From NCBI GenBank assembly GCA_025927935.1, contig JAICKM010000004.1, positions 1-32,566 on the forward strand: DNA of 32,566 bases. Reading direction: 5' to 3'. The position numbers were made by a program, and so were the translations under genes. This DNA is from Chloroflexia bacterium (GTDB lineage Bacteria > Chloroflexota > Chloroflexia > QHBQ01 > JADMIH01). Below, piece by piece: positions 1 through 8,223 of the stretch; positions within the stretch are counted from its first letter, which is position 1, and each line of letters opens with the position of its first letter. Below the pieces are notes generated by a model. The model saw only the letters and a program-made list of their open reading frames with translations. It made no database searches and had not been told where the DNA came from.

Positions 1-541
1 CCGTGGGGTCCTTGGCATGCACGACGGCGATCACGCCGCGCAGATAGTTGCGCGCCGGGCTGACGATGCCGAAGTTATAGCGGGTGCTCGCCGTGAAGAT
101 GCTCTCGGCGGAGCCGTGCGCATCGACCATCGGCATCCGCGCGGCCTCGGCCACCGGGGCGGCGGCGGCGGTGAGCGCGGAGGTATAGGGACCGAGCAGA
201 AAGGTGACGTGGTCCTCCGTCAGCAGTTTGCGGTAGAGCGGCGGCACCAGATCAGGCTGGGACTGGTCGTCGTAGTACTGCAACGCCACCCGATAGTGCT
301 TATCCCCGACCCGGAAGCCCCCGGCGCGATTGATGGTGTCGATGGCGAACAGATACCCGTCGCGGGTGTATTCGCCCTCTTTCGCCAGCGGCCCGGTAAT
401 CGAAATGGTGGCGCCGAAGACAATGGGCGGTCCGCCGGCCTCGGCGGCGTGGCCCAGCGGCAACTCCGCCCCGTTGCAGGCCGCCAGCAGGAGGCAGAGT
501 AGCGCCGGCAGCAGCGCGGCGATTCGTATCTGTCGTTTCAC
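1..541 (-). CDS. ABC transporter substrate-binding lipoprotein, branched-chain amino acid type (partial, C-terminus outside window)
   Basis: The window holds the first 180 residues; the 3' end runs off the left edge. It starts with GTG at 541, four bases after the TGA of the response regulator. Residues 1-22 are a lipoprotein signal peptide: K-R near the start, a Leu/Ala-rich core and the lipobox LLAAC. Residues from about 38 match a type I periplasmic-binding fold: an opening strand IVFGATISITG, a GYLFAIDTINRAGG segment typical of LivK-like proteins, then YRVALQYYDDQSQP and LLGPYTSALTAA. These proteins bind amino acids or similar small ligands outside the membrane. No permease or ATPase genes lie beside it in the window; it follows a histidine kinase and response regulator, so it may act as a ligand sensor partner rather than a transporter part (inference). 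The ligand cannot be told. Confidence 0.85.
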   Translation of the reverse strand, partial: MKRQIRIAALLPALLCLLLAACNGAELPLGHAAEAGGPPIVFGATISITGPLAKEGEYTRDGYLFAIDTINRAGGFRVGDKHYRVALQYYDDQSQPDLVPPLYRKLLTEDHVTFLLGPYTSALTAAAAPVAEAARMPMVDAHGSAESIFTASTRYNFGIVSPARNYLRGVIAVVHAKDPT

Positions 542-545
542 CGGC

Positions 546-1250
546 TCACTTCCCCTCCGGCACAAAGCGATACCCCACGCCCGGCTCCGTTTGCAGATAG
601 CGCGGGTTCGCCGGTTCACGCTCTAACTTGCGGCGCAATCGGCCCATGTAGACGCGCAAATATTCGGCCTCATCATGGTACTCGCTGCCCCAGACGCGCT
701 GCAACAGCAGGCGGTGCGAAAGCACCTTGTTCGGATGGGTGACCAGTTGTTCCAGCAAGGCAAACTCCGTTGGACTGAGATGGACGGCGATGCCGTCGCG
801 GTAGACCGCGTGGGCGGCCAGATCGACTTCCACCGGCCCATAGCGCAGCACACCGGGCGCGGGCGGATGGGTCGCCCACCCACTGCGGCGCAACACCGCG
901 CGGATGCGGGCGAGCAATTCCTCGACGCCGAAGGGCTTGCTCAGGTAGTCGTCCGCGCCTTGGTCGAGCGCGGCCACGCGGTCGCTCTCGGCGTCCAGCG
1001 CCGTCAGCACGATGATCGGCACGATGGACTGTTCGCGGACCCGGCGGCAGACTTCCAGGCCGTCGAGTCGGGGCATCATGATGTCGAGGATCAACAGGTC
1101 GGGGCTTTCGCGCTCCCAGAGTGCCAGCGCTTCCAGGCCGTTGGTCGCCTCCAGGACCTCGAATCCGCGCGCTTGCAAGTTGCGGCTGACGAAGTCCAGC
1201 AGCGCAGTCTCGTCCTCGGCGACCAGGATGCGGCGAGCGCGGAGGGGCAT
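546..1250 (-). CDS. OmpR/PhoB-family response regulator
   Basis: 234 residues. The receiver domain (about 7-120) has the acidic pair E12-D13, the phosphoacceptor D56 in LILDIMMP, T83 and K105 in YLSKPF. The winged-helix DNA-binding domain (about 138-230) ends with the usual GYRFVP. It is a KdpE/PhoB-like transcription regulator, phosphorylated by the kinase encoded just upstream (stop of the kinase and this ATG are 12 bases apart). Length and residues are all ordinary, so it should be functional. Its targets are unknown; the substrate-binding protein gene four bases downstream is in the same operon. Confidence 0.95.
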   Translation of the reverse strand: MPLRARRILVAEDETALLDFVSRNLQARGFEVLEATNGLEALALWERESPDLLILDIMMPRLDGLEVCRRVREQSIVPIIVLTALDAESDRVAALDQGADDYLSKPFGVEELLARIRAVLRRSGWATHPPAPGVLRYGPVEVDLAAHAVYRDGIAVHLSPTEFALLEQLVTHPNKVLSHRLLLQRVWGSEYHDEAEYLRVYMGRLRRKLEREPANPRYLQTEPGVGYRFVPEGK

Positions 1251-1262
1251 CGCTCAGCCTCC

Positions 1263-3977
1263 TTACCGGCCGGTCGCCACGAGGGAGCGGGGCGCGGTTG
1301 CGGGCGGCCGGCCGGCGGCGGGTAAGGTAAAGGTGATGGTGGTTCCGGCAGCCCCGCTCTCGGCCCAGATCGCGCCGTCGTGCGCCTCGACAAACGCCTT
1401 GCAAATCGCCAGCCCCAGCCCCGTCCCATCGGCGCGGCGCTGCTGCCCGCCCGGCGCTCGATAGAAGCGCTCGAACACATGGGCGATCTCCTCCGGCGCC
1501 AGGCCGGGGCCGTTGTCGCTGACCTGGATCAGCACGCCGGCATCCGCCGTCCGCCCGGCCACGTGGACCGCGCCGTTGCCGTAAATACGGGCATTCGCCA
1601 GCAGGTTGCGCAGGACGACTTCGATGCGCGGGCCGTCCACGGTGAGCGGCGGCAGGTCCGGCGCCAGATCGACGGTCAGGCCGGGGATCGGGGGGTGGAG
1701 CCGGGCGGTCACGCGGGCGATCAAGTCGGCGAGTTGCACCGGGGCGCGCGCCAGCGGCAGCAAGCCCGCCTCGTGGCGCGAGAGATCCAGCAAGTTCGTC
1801 ACGAGTTGGGCCAGGCGATCGGCCTCAGCGCTGATCGTTTCGAGGAAATGGCGCTGGTCCACCGGCGCCCAGGTCACATCGTCCTGCAACAGCGTCGAGA
1901 CGTGGCCTTTGATTGCGGCCAGCGGCGTGCGCACCTCGTGGCCCACCGCGGCCAGCAAGCTACTCTTGAAGCGGTCCATCTCCTGCTCATGGGTGATATC
2001 GCGCAGCAGCAGTCCACGACCGATGGCCGCATCGGTCTCATCGCGCACGGCAAAGAGCCGCACCTGGATCGTGCGGGCGGGGGGGCCGGGGATCTCGACC
2101 AGCCAGACGGGCACGGCGCCGGCTTCCACAGCCGCTCGCGCCCGGCGGTAGTCGGCGGGGTCGCCGGCCGCCCCGCTCAGCGCGGTATGGACGGTCTCGA
2201 TATGCACGCCGGCCAGATCGCCCGCGCCCAGGCCGGCCAGCGCGCGCGCCCCCGGATTGGCATACAAGAGGGTGCCGTCGGCGGCGGCCAGCACCAGGCC
2301 GTCGCTCATGCTCGCCATGATCGCGGCCAGGGTTTGCTTCTCCTCCATCGTGCGACGATACAGCCGCTCGTTTTCGCGCGCCACTTCCCGCAGCCGCTCG
2401 TCGCTGCGCTCATACAGCACTGCGTGTTCCCAGGCCAGCGCGGCGTAGTTAGCGAATGTCAGCAAGAGATCGACTTCGCCCGCCGTGAAAGGCTCGGATC
2501 GCGTGCGGTGGACCAGCAGCACGACCTCGCCTGCGCGCGGGCTGACGATGGGGATGGCGAGGACGCTGCGAAACCCCTCGGCGTAGGAGAGTGGTGGAAA
2601 ATCGCGGCCTAACCCGGCGATCATCTGCACCGGGCGCCCTTCGCGCAGCGCGCGCACCGCGGGCATACTGCTGTCGTCCGGCCGCAGATGAACCGCCCGA
2701 TCATAATCAGGACTGCGCCCGGCGCTCGCCAGCACGCGCAAGTGGCCCGCGGCATCCGGCACCAGCACGACGGCGGCTTGCACGTCGATCAGCCGGCGTA
2801 CCTCGCGGATGAGCGCATCCGCGACGGTCTGCGGATCGAGCGTGCTTACCACCACGGTGGAGGTTTCGAGCAGCGTGTGGAGTTCGGCCAGTTGGGTGGT
2901 GACATCACGCTCCAGCCGGGCCAGCGCGCGCGCCAGATCGCCGACCTCGTCCACGCGCGTGTTCAGCCCGGCGACCGGGCGGGGCGCCGGCAGACCGGGC
3001 GGCGGTAACGCCTGGTGCGCCCCCGCGAGGACGTGCAATGGCCGGATGACACGGCGGACCAGCACCATCCAGAACAGCAAGCCGCCCAGGCCGAAGAGGA
3101 CCGTAGCCGCCGAGAGCCAGGCGATGAACGTGTCGACCACGGCGAGGGCGTCGCCCGCCGGTCGTTGCACGACCACGGCCCAGCCACTGTTGGGCACGGG
3201 AGCGGAGGTAAACAACCAATCCTGATTCTGCGGGCCGGGCGCCAGCCGGGTGGCGGATCGCCCGGCGAGGGCCTCCGCCGCGCCCGGCATCTCGGCCAGC
3301 ACCGGCTGGAGCAATCGTGCCCGCTCCGGTGTGGCGATGAGTTGGCCCTGGTCGTCGATCATGCTGATCATGATCGGGTGGGCCTGCCGGTTTTGCTCGT
3401 CGACGACCGTGCGCAGCGGGGCACTCAGGTCGTCCAGCAACAGGTTGCTGGCGACCACCCCCGTGAGCCGCCCATCGGCGGCGCGCACCGGCACGGCGAT
3501 GGTGACGACGGCGTTAAACGTGGTCAGATCGACCAGTCCGGCTTCGAGGATCGGCGCGCTGGCCTCGCGGGCACGCTGGAACACCGGCGCCTGCGCCAGG
3601 TCCAGGTCGTGCGTGCGCAGGTCCATGGGCACCGACACGCGCATAATTCCCGCCGTGTCGAGCCAGTAGACGCGATCCACGTCGCGCCGGGCGACCTTGA
3701 ACGCGGCGAAGGCGGCGGCCATGGCGGGCAAGTCCACGGTGCGCACGGCGGGCAGGTCGCCCAGGTCGCGCAGCGAGTCGCGGGCATCGCGCAGGGCGTC
3801 GCCCGTCTCCAGCGCGATGGCCTGCGCGAGCGCGAGATCCGACGCCTGGACTTCAGCCCGCAGCCGATCTTGCACCCCGCCATTGACGGCCAGTCCGGTG
3901 CCTAGCACGACCGTGACAAAGATCAAGTAGACGCCAAGTAACTGCCGCAGCAGCGAGCGCTGCATGAATCGCCACAT
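1263..3977 (-). CDS. Membrane sensor histidine kinase (Cache-HAMP-GAF-PAS-HisKA-HATPase)
   Basis: 904 residues. Order of parts: N-terminal membrane helix (about 10-32), extracellular double-Cache-like sensor (about 35-275, with YWLDTAGIMRVSVP and VVASNLLLDDL), second membrane helix (about 284-308), HAMP (about 310-362), GAF (about 375-520), PAS (about 548-665), HisKA with H680 in VGHEVRTPLAAIKGH, and the ATPase domain with N-box near N791/N795, DNGPGL near 821 and GTGLGL near 851. It autophosphorylates on H680 and passes phosphate to the regulator encoded next. ATG at 3977 is preceded by GGAAAG; a second Met at residue 5 is also possible. A small ligand is the likely signal for the Cache domain; the GAF and PAS domains add cytoplasmic inputs. 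Confidence 0.95.
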   Translation of the reverse strand: MWRFMQRSLLRQLLGVYLIFVTVVLGTGLAVNGGVQDRLRAEVQASDLALAQAIALETGDALRDARDSLRDLGDLPAVRTVDLPAMAAAFAAFKVARRDVDRVYWLDTAGIMRVSVPMDLRTHDLDLAQAPVFQRAREASAPILEAGLVDLTTFNAVVTIAVPVRAADGRLTGVVASNLLLDDLSAPLRTVVDEQNRQAHPIMISMIDDQGQLIATPERARLLQPVLAEMPGAAEALAGRSATRLAPGPQNQDWLFTSAPVPNSGWAVVVQRPAGDALAVVDTFIAWLSAATVLFGLGGLLFWMVLVRRVIRPLHVLAGAHQALPPPGLPAPRPVAGLNTRVDEVGDLARALARLERDVTTQLAELHTLLETSTVVVSTLDPQTVADALIREVRRLIDVQAAVVLVPDAAGHLRVLASAGRSPDYDRAVHLRPDDSSMPAVRALREGRPVQMIAGLGRDFPPLSYAEGFRSVLAIPIVSPRAGEVVLLVHRTRSEPFTAGEVDLLLTFANYAALAWEHAVLYERSDERLREVARENERLYRRTMEEKQTLAAIMASMSDGLVLAAADGTLLYANPGARALAGLGAGDLAGVHIETVHTALSGAAGDPADYRRARAAVEAGAVPVWLVEIPGPPARTIQVRLFAVRDETDAAIGRGLLLRDITHEQEMDRFKSSLLAAVGHEVRTPLAAIKGHVSTLLQDDVTWAPVDQRHFLETISAEADRLAQLVTNLLDLSRHEAGLLPLARAPVQLADLIARVTARLHPPIPGLTVDLAPDLPPLTVDGPRIEVVLRNLLANARIYGNGAVHVAGRTADAGVLIQVSDNGPGLAPEEIAHVFERFYRAPGGQQRRADGTGLGLAICKAFVEAHDGAIWAESGAAGTTITFTLPAAGRPPATAPRSLVATGR

Positions 3978-4258
3978 AGCACGCTTTCCGTATACTGCCA
4001 GGGTTGGCCGGGTGCGGCCGTTCAGTGTGTTGGTAGTGTACTACGATTCTGCCACGGTGTAAATCCAGGTGCGGCAGCCGTACTACCGCTCGCGGCGGAG
4101 ATGCCTGTAGAGTGCGGAAAGCTCATTCGCCGGCGCAACAGCTTCATGCGGCAGCGCGATCATGGACGGGCAGCGTGCCGCCGAGCACCGCACGGCACGC
4201 TGCCCGCCCCTCTCTGGAGCCTCGTGGCCGGGTTATAATATGTCCGTCGTCACGTTGC
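3978..4258. other. Intergenic region between kinase and reductase genes
   Basis: No ORF here looks real. It holds the upstream region of the kinase operon (minus strand) and the 13-bp perfect hairpin listed separately. I see no convincing promoter hexamer pair for the kinase; a TATACG near 3991 lacks a good -35 element. Confidence 0.5.
4168..4205. terminator. Strong 13-bp hairpin, possible terminator
   Basis: GGGCAGCGTGCCG (4168-4180) is perfectly complemented by CGGCACGCTGCCC (4193-4205), with a 12-base loop. It lies 54 bases beyond the stop of the minus-strand reductase gene. There is no clear T-run on either side, so it is either a Rho-assisted or weak terminator or another structured element. 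Confidence 0.45.
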
Positions 4259-4828
4259 TCATTCCTTCGCTGCGCCCGCCACGTCCTGTCGTGCCGGCCG
4301 GTAGGTCAGCACAATGACGCCGGACGGGAACGTCTGCGTATCGACCAGTTGCAACGGGGTCATGGCGCTCCCTTCGCGGAAAATGCGCTTACCGCTGCCT
4401 ACGACCACCGGATGGACCATGAGCCGGTACTCGTCGATCAGGTTATGTTGCATGAGCGTCTGCACCAGGTCGGCGCTGCCGGCGACCAGGATGTCTTGCC
4501 CGGGCTGCTGCTTCAGCCGGGCGACTTCTTCCGCGACATTCCCCTTGATCACACTGGCGTTCCACGTAGGATCTTTCAGGGTGGTCGAAGCAACGAACTT
4601 GGGCATGCTGTTCATGCGGTCGGCAAAACCGAATTCGTCCGTCATGGAGGGCCAGGCGGCGGCAAACCCTTCATAGGTCACGCGACCGAGGAGCATCGCG
4701 TCGCTCGCGAACAGCTCATCGAATTTGTATTTGCCCATATCGTCATGCCAGAAGGGACCCTGCCACTCATTGGGCGCTTCCATGACGCCGTCCAGGGTCA
4801 CGAACTCGGAAACAACGACTTTTCTCAT
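4259..4828 (-). CDS. DHFR / RibD C-terminal-like reductase (YwjB/YyaP type)
   Basis: 189 residues from the ATG at 4828, which has the good ribosome site AAGGAGA before it; the open frame extends further upstream but only with unlike residues. It begins MRKVVVSEFVTLDGVMEAP, the standard opening of the RibD-C/dihydrofolate-reductase-like family, and has DAMLLGRVTYEGFA, an ILVAGSADLVQTLM segment (cofactor loop region) and a YRLMVHPVVVGSGKRIF close, all in family order. These proteins bind NADPH, but most members have no known substrate; a role in true folate synthesis is unlikely. It starts 40 bases after the MBL-fold gene and is the last gene of that operon. Confidence 0.9.
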   Translation of the reverse strand: MRKVVVSEFVTLDGVMEAPNEWQGPFWHDDMGKYKFDELFASDAMLLGRVTYEGFAAAWPSMTDEFGFADRMNSMPKFVASTTLKDPTWNASVIKGNVAEEVARLKQQPGQDILVAGSADLVQTLMQHNLIDEYRLMVHPVVVGSGKRIFREGSAMTPLQLVDTQTFPSGVIVLTYRPARQDVAGAAKE

Positions 4829-4868
4829 GGTGAATCTCCTTTGTCCGCTAGCTCTTCTTCCCCTGTGT

Positions 4869-5678
4869 TCAGGGCGACTGAATTGCCGCCACGTAGCGCG
4901 CCGCCGAGCGGGCCACAGCCGCCTTGGCATCAACGGCAACGACCCGCTCCCACCAGGCGCCATAGATACGGTCGAACGCCCACGGTTCCACGGCCGCCAC
5001 GACACGGTTCACCGCCGCGGCCGAGAGCGGGATGTAGTTGGGGAAGCTGTACATGAAACTCACGTAGCGCCGGTCCGATGCCACCATCAGAATATCACCC
5101 GTCAGCAGCGCGCCCCGCCCTTCGGCGCCCGCCGGCCAATGCAGGACGGTCCCGCCGGGGAAGTGCCCGCCGCAACGGATCAGCGTGAGGCCGCCCCACA
5201 GGCGCTGCTCCTCACCCTCCCAGAAGACGATGGCCGGGTCCGGCTGCATCACCCACTGGCGGTCGGCGGCGTGCAGATAGATCGGCGCGTCGAAAGCCTG
5301 GCTCCAACTGACCATGGACGCGTAGTAATGGGGGTGGGAGATGGCAATCGCCCGGATGCCGCCGAGGGCGCGTACCGCGTCGATGGTGGCTGCATCCAGC
5401 AGCGAGATACAGTCCCACAGAACGTTGCCATCCGGCGTCTGGACCAACAGTGCCCGCTGGCCGATGGCAAAGCCCGGCTCGGTGCCGATGCCGGTCAGGA
5501 ACGGCTCCTCGGGTTGCACCTTGTTGTGATGATCCTGGCGCAATGCGGCGAGCGTGGTCCAGCGCTGGCCTTTCCAGCCGATATACTGGCGGTCGTCCTC
5601 GCAGATCGCACAGTGGGTCGGGGGTTGGTCGCCGGCCGCATGCTGCGTGCCGCAGGTCTCGCACATGTAGTTTTCCAT
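4869..5678 (-). CDS. MBL-fold hydrolase-like protein with N-terminal zinc knuckle
   Basis: 269 residues from the ATG at 5678, preceded by GAGGAGGGC; the longer open frame to 5744 lacks such a site. Residues 6-26 hold C6-x2-C9 and C23-x2-C26, a rubredoxin-like zinc knuckle. The rest is a metallo-beta-lactamase fold: IAISHPHYYASM is motif 1, GGHFPGGTVLHW carries the next His, LLTGDILMV the bridging Asp. In motif 1 the usual H-x-H-x-D-H is H-P-H-Y-Y-A, so the two ligands of the second metal are missing; the last His of the fold is also not evident. I recall a subfamily with this SHPHYY signature but no defined reaction. Probably one metal or a non-hydrolytic role. It lies in the minus operon with the thiol dioxygenase-like and DHFR-like genes. 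Confidence 0.85.
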   Translation of the reverse strand: MENYMCETCGTQHAAGDQPPTHCAICEDDRQYIGWKGQRWTTLAALRQDHHNKVQPEEPFLTGIGTEPGFAIGQRALLVQTPDGNVLWDCISLLDAATIDAVRALGGIRAIAISHPHYYASMVSWSQAFDAPIYLHAADRQWVMQPDPAIVFWEGEEQRLWGGLTLIRCGGHFPGGTVLHWPAGAEGRGALLTGDILMVASDRRYVSFMYSFPNYIPLSAAAVNRVVAAVEPWAFDRIYGAWWERVVAVDAKAAVARSAARYVAAIQSP

Positions 5679-5780
5679 TAGCGCCCTCCTCAGTGATGAT
5701 CGCTGTAAACGGTCGAATACCCGGTTGCCGGTGTATTTTATCACAGCACGTTCCTCGCGCTGCTGATGGCGTTCTCGTTG

Positions 5781-6368
5781 TCAAGCCGCCAGTTCATACT
5801 CCGGTTCGACCAGTTCCATGGTCTCGTGCAGGTGGTTGATCCAACTGTGGTGGACCAGGAAGTGGAGCGCCACCGTCACCCGCCGGGGATCAGCGCCGGC
5901 CGGTTGGTGAACGTCCAGGGCATCGAAGACATAGCCTGTTCCCGGCGGATAGTCACGCTCGCCGATGCGCGTCAGGTTCCCTGATGCATCGTGGACGAAC
6001 CGCCGGTCGCGCTCGACGCCCTGAACCGTCACCGCGCAGCCCCAGCCCCCGTGATCGTGCGGGTGCGTCTGTTGTCCGGGGCGCAGGATGATCGCCGCCA
6101 GCGACCAGTTATCGGCATCTTCGTATAGGACGCGCCGGTCGTAGCCGGATACCGCTCCCTCCTCGGCGCTGCCGTCGATGTGCCGGGCAACGATCTTGAC
6201 TTCCTCCAACAGGCGGACCTGGAGCGCAGGCGATGCCGGGGAGAGCGGCCCAAGGGCATTAACCCTGGCGACGAATCTCGCTACCACCGCGCGCTCTTCC
6301 CATACCTGGGCGCTGCCGATTGCCGTACCCGCGCCGTAGACCTCGGTGATCTGATTCTCAAGCAGCAT
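5781..6368 (-). CDS. Cysteine dioxygenase-like cupin (thiol dioxygenase family)
   Basis: 195 residues, ATG at 6368 with AGGAGG upstream. The iron ligands fit the thiol dioxygenase pattern: H104 and H106 in HPHDHGGWGC and H154 in DALDVHQPAG. C111 stands at the HDH-x4-C position occupied by the crosslinking Cys of mammalian cysteine dioxygenase; many bacterial members have Gly there. The family adds O2 to a thiol (cysteine, 3-mercaptopropionate or similar) to give a sulfinate; the substrate is not clear from sequence. The gene start overlaps the end of the MFS transporter gene by 11 bases, so the two are translationally coupled, suggesting that the transporter exports or imports something related to this chemistry (inference). 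Confidence 0.85.
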   Translation of the reverse strand: MLLENQITEVYGAGTAIGSAQVWEERAVVARFVARVNALGPLSPASPALQVRLLEEVKIVARHIDGSAEEGAVSGYDRRVLYEDADNWSLAAIILRPGQQTHPHDHGGWGCAVTVQGVERDRRFVHDASGNLTRIGERDYPPGTGYVFDALDVHQPAGADPRRVTVALHFLVHHSWINHLHETMELVEPEYELAA

Positions 6369-7995
6369 GGCAAGCCTCCTGTTGGGCGAACTCGATTACG
6401 GTTACGGTTTCGTTAGTGCGGTCCAGGTCCGCTTGACTCTCGCTCGGAGAGCCGGCGGGAACGTGCCGGAGCACAATGACGGCAACGATGGCCCCGGTGA
6501 TCGCGACGACGGCGCTGATGCCCGCGGCGAGATGCAGACCCTGGACGAACGCGACACGGGCGCTGTCGAGCAGCGCAAGGCCGAGCGGGTCGGGCAGTTG
6601 CGCCGCGACGCCGACGGCACCGCCCAGCGTGTCCCGTGCCACCGCCGCGGCCCCCGCCGGGATACCGGCCGGCAGGCTGCCGGCCAGCGCGCTGCGGTAT
6701 ACGGCCGTGCCGACGCTGCCCAGGATCGCGATGCCGAGCGCTCCACCCAACTCCGAGCCGGTTTCCGCGATGCCCGAGGCCGCCCCGGCTCGCTCCGGCG
6801 GCACGCTGCCGACGATGAGTTCCGTGGTCAGCGCGAACAGCGGCGAGAGCGCCAGGGAGATGACGACGGACGCGGCCACGAGGAGGGGGAGGCCGGTGGA
6901 TGCGCCGGCCAGCACGAGCAGGCCCAGCCCCAGAGCCGCCAGGGCCAGGCAGGCGCCGATCACGAATGCCGGGCGCACGCGGTGCATAACCCGCGGGGCC
7001 AGGTTGGAGCTGACGATAAACCCGATGGCCGAGGGCACCGACCACAGCCCCGCCTGGAAAGGCGATAGCCCGAGCACGAGCTGGAGATACTGCGCGACGA
7101 ACAGGAAGTAGCCGACTACGACGAAGACGCCCAGCACGTTCGTCGCCAGCGCCGCGCTGAAGGCGGGAGTGCGCAGGAGGCGAATGTCAATCATGGGGTC
7201 CGCCAGGGACAGTTGCCGGCGCACAAACAGCCCACCGGCGGCCAGCCCGACAACGATAGACACCACCGGTAGTACCGCGATGCCGTTCTGGGCGATCTCC
7301 TTCAGGCCGTAGATCGCCGCCAGCACGGAGACCAGCGACATCCCGGCGCTACGCAAGTCCAGGCGGCCCGCCGCCGGATCGCGGAACTCCGGCAGCACGC
7401 GCGGGCCTAGCACGAGCAGCAACCCCATCACCGGCAGCGCCAGCAGGAACACAGACCCCCACCAGAAATGCTCCAGCAGCAGGCCGCCGAGCACCGGGCC
7501 GATGGCGCCGCCGGCCGAAAAGGCCGATATCCACACGCCGATAGCGACCGACCGTTGCCGCGGGTCGGTGAACATGTTGAAGATCAAGGACAGCGTCGAC
7601 GGCGCCAGCGTCGCCCCGGCGATGCCCATGAGCGCGCGGCTAGCGATAAGCATCTCGGCGCTGACCGAAAACGCGGCGATGACCGAGGTGATGCTGAACA
7701 CCGTGGCGCCGATCAGCAGGAGCTTGCGGCGGCCAATGCGATCACCGAGCGTGCCCATCGTGATCAGCGACCCGGCGACAAGAAAGCCGTAGATGTCGAT
7801 GATCCACAGAAGCTGCGCGCTGCTGGGCTTGAGGGCCTCACTGAGGCGGGGCACCGCGAGGTGCAGCACGGTCAGGTCCATCGAGTAAAGCAGGCAGGCA
7901 AGGGTAAGCACGGCCAGTCCCACCCACTCGCGGATTGTCGCGCGGGGCGGGCACGCGGTGGTCGCCACCGCCCCTGTTCCATCAGCGATTGTCAT
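6358..7995 (-). CDS. MFS drug:H+ antiporter, DHA2 family (14 helices)
   Basis: 545 residues from the ATG at 7995, which has AAAGGAGG before it; the extra 34 residues of the open frame upstream are not needed. Motifs: LDLTVLHLAVPRLSEAL-like opening of helix 1 (here SMDLTVLHLAVP), GTLGDRIGRRKLLLIGA (motif A, loop 2-3), RALMGIAGATLAPSTL, and GVWISAFSAGGAIGPVLGGL (motif C of drug antiporters). Length and the repeated hydrophobic segments fit 14 membrane helices, as in EmrB/QacA. It would export small hydrophobic or thiol-containing compounds using the proton gradient. It is divergent from an HxlR-type regulator gene, the usual arrangement for regulator-controlled efflux, and heads the operon with the dioxygenase-like gene. 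Confidence 0.93.
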   Translation of the reverse strand: MTIADGTGAVATTACPPRATIREWVGLAVLTLACLLYSMDLTVLHLAVPRLSEALKPSSAQLLWIIDIYGFLVAGSLITMGTLGDRIGRRKLLLIGATVFSITSVIAAFSVSAEMLIASRALMGIAGATLAPSTLSLIFNMFTDPRQRSVAIGVWISAFSAGGAIGPVLGGLLLEHFWWGSVFLLALPVMGLLLVLGPRVLPEFRDPAAGRLDLRSAGMSLVSVLAAIYGLKEIAQNGIAVLPVVSIVVGLAAGGLFVRRQLSLADPMIDIRLLRTPAFSAALATNVLGVFVVVGYFLFVAQYLQLVLGLSPFQAGLWSVPSAIGFIVSSNLAPRVMHRVRPAFVIGACLALAALGLGLLVLAGASTGLPLLVAASVVISLALSPLFALTTELIVGSVPPERAGAASGIAETGSELGGALGIAILGSVGTAVYRSALAGSLPAGIPAGAAAVARDTLGGAVGVAAQLPDPLGLALLDSARVAFVQGLHLAAGISAVVAITGAIVAVIVLRHVPAGSPSESQADLDRTNETVTVIEFAQQEACHAA

Positions 7996-8082
7996 AGCGC
8001 CTCCTTTGCGTGCGAACACGCAGACCGACAGGTCGGATATAAATGGCGGGGCGGCTCCCGCTCCACGTAGCGAACGTATTTC

Positions 8083-8178
8083 AGATACCGTATACATAGA
8101 CTATCGGTCCCAGGCCCATAAATCCGGAAGCAAAATCAGCAGGGAATCAAGTAGATACTTCAAAATTAATTGTATCTA
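8083..8178. promoter_or_regulatory. Candidate operator half-sites between hxlR-type regulator and MFS operon
   Basis: TAGATAC (8152-8158) and GTATCTA (8172-8178) are perfect inverted arms separated by 13 bases, and another AGATAC lies at 8083-8088. They sit in the shared upstream region of the two divergent units, where an HxlR-family protein would be expected to bind. The region is markedly AT-rich compared with the genes around it. Confidence 0.45.
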
Positions 8179-8209
8179 TTTGCCTCTATGAAGTAGAATG
8201 AATTTGCGG

Positions 8210-8223
8210 TATAATAGAGAGTA
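8210..8223 (+). promoter_or_regulatory. Promoter -10 element giving a leaderless mRNA for the HxlR gene
   Basis: A perfect TATAAT lies at 8210-8215, and the ATG starts seven bases later at 8223. Transcription would start at or one base before the ATG. No ribosome site and no clear -35 element are present (the best TTG-hexamers are at the wrong distance). Confidence 0.6.

Noticed and set aside
17..502. 161-codon plus-strand ORF
   Set aside because: It is antisense to the substrate-binding protein, whose lipobox and fold are clear.
4829..5005. N-terminal extension of the DHFR-like frame
   Set aside because: No ribosome site, unlike residues, and it would overlap the MBL-fold gene; the start at 4828 has a good site.
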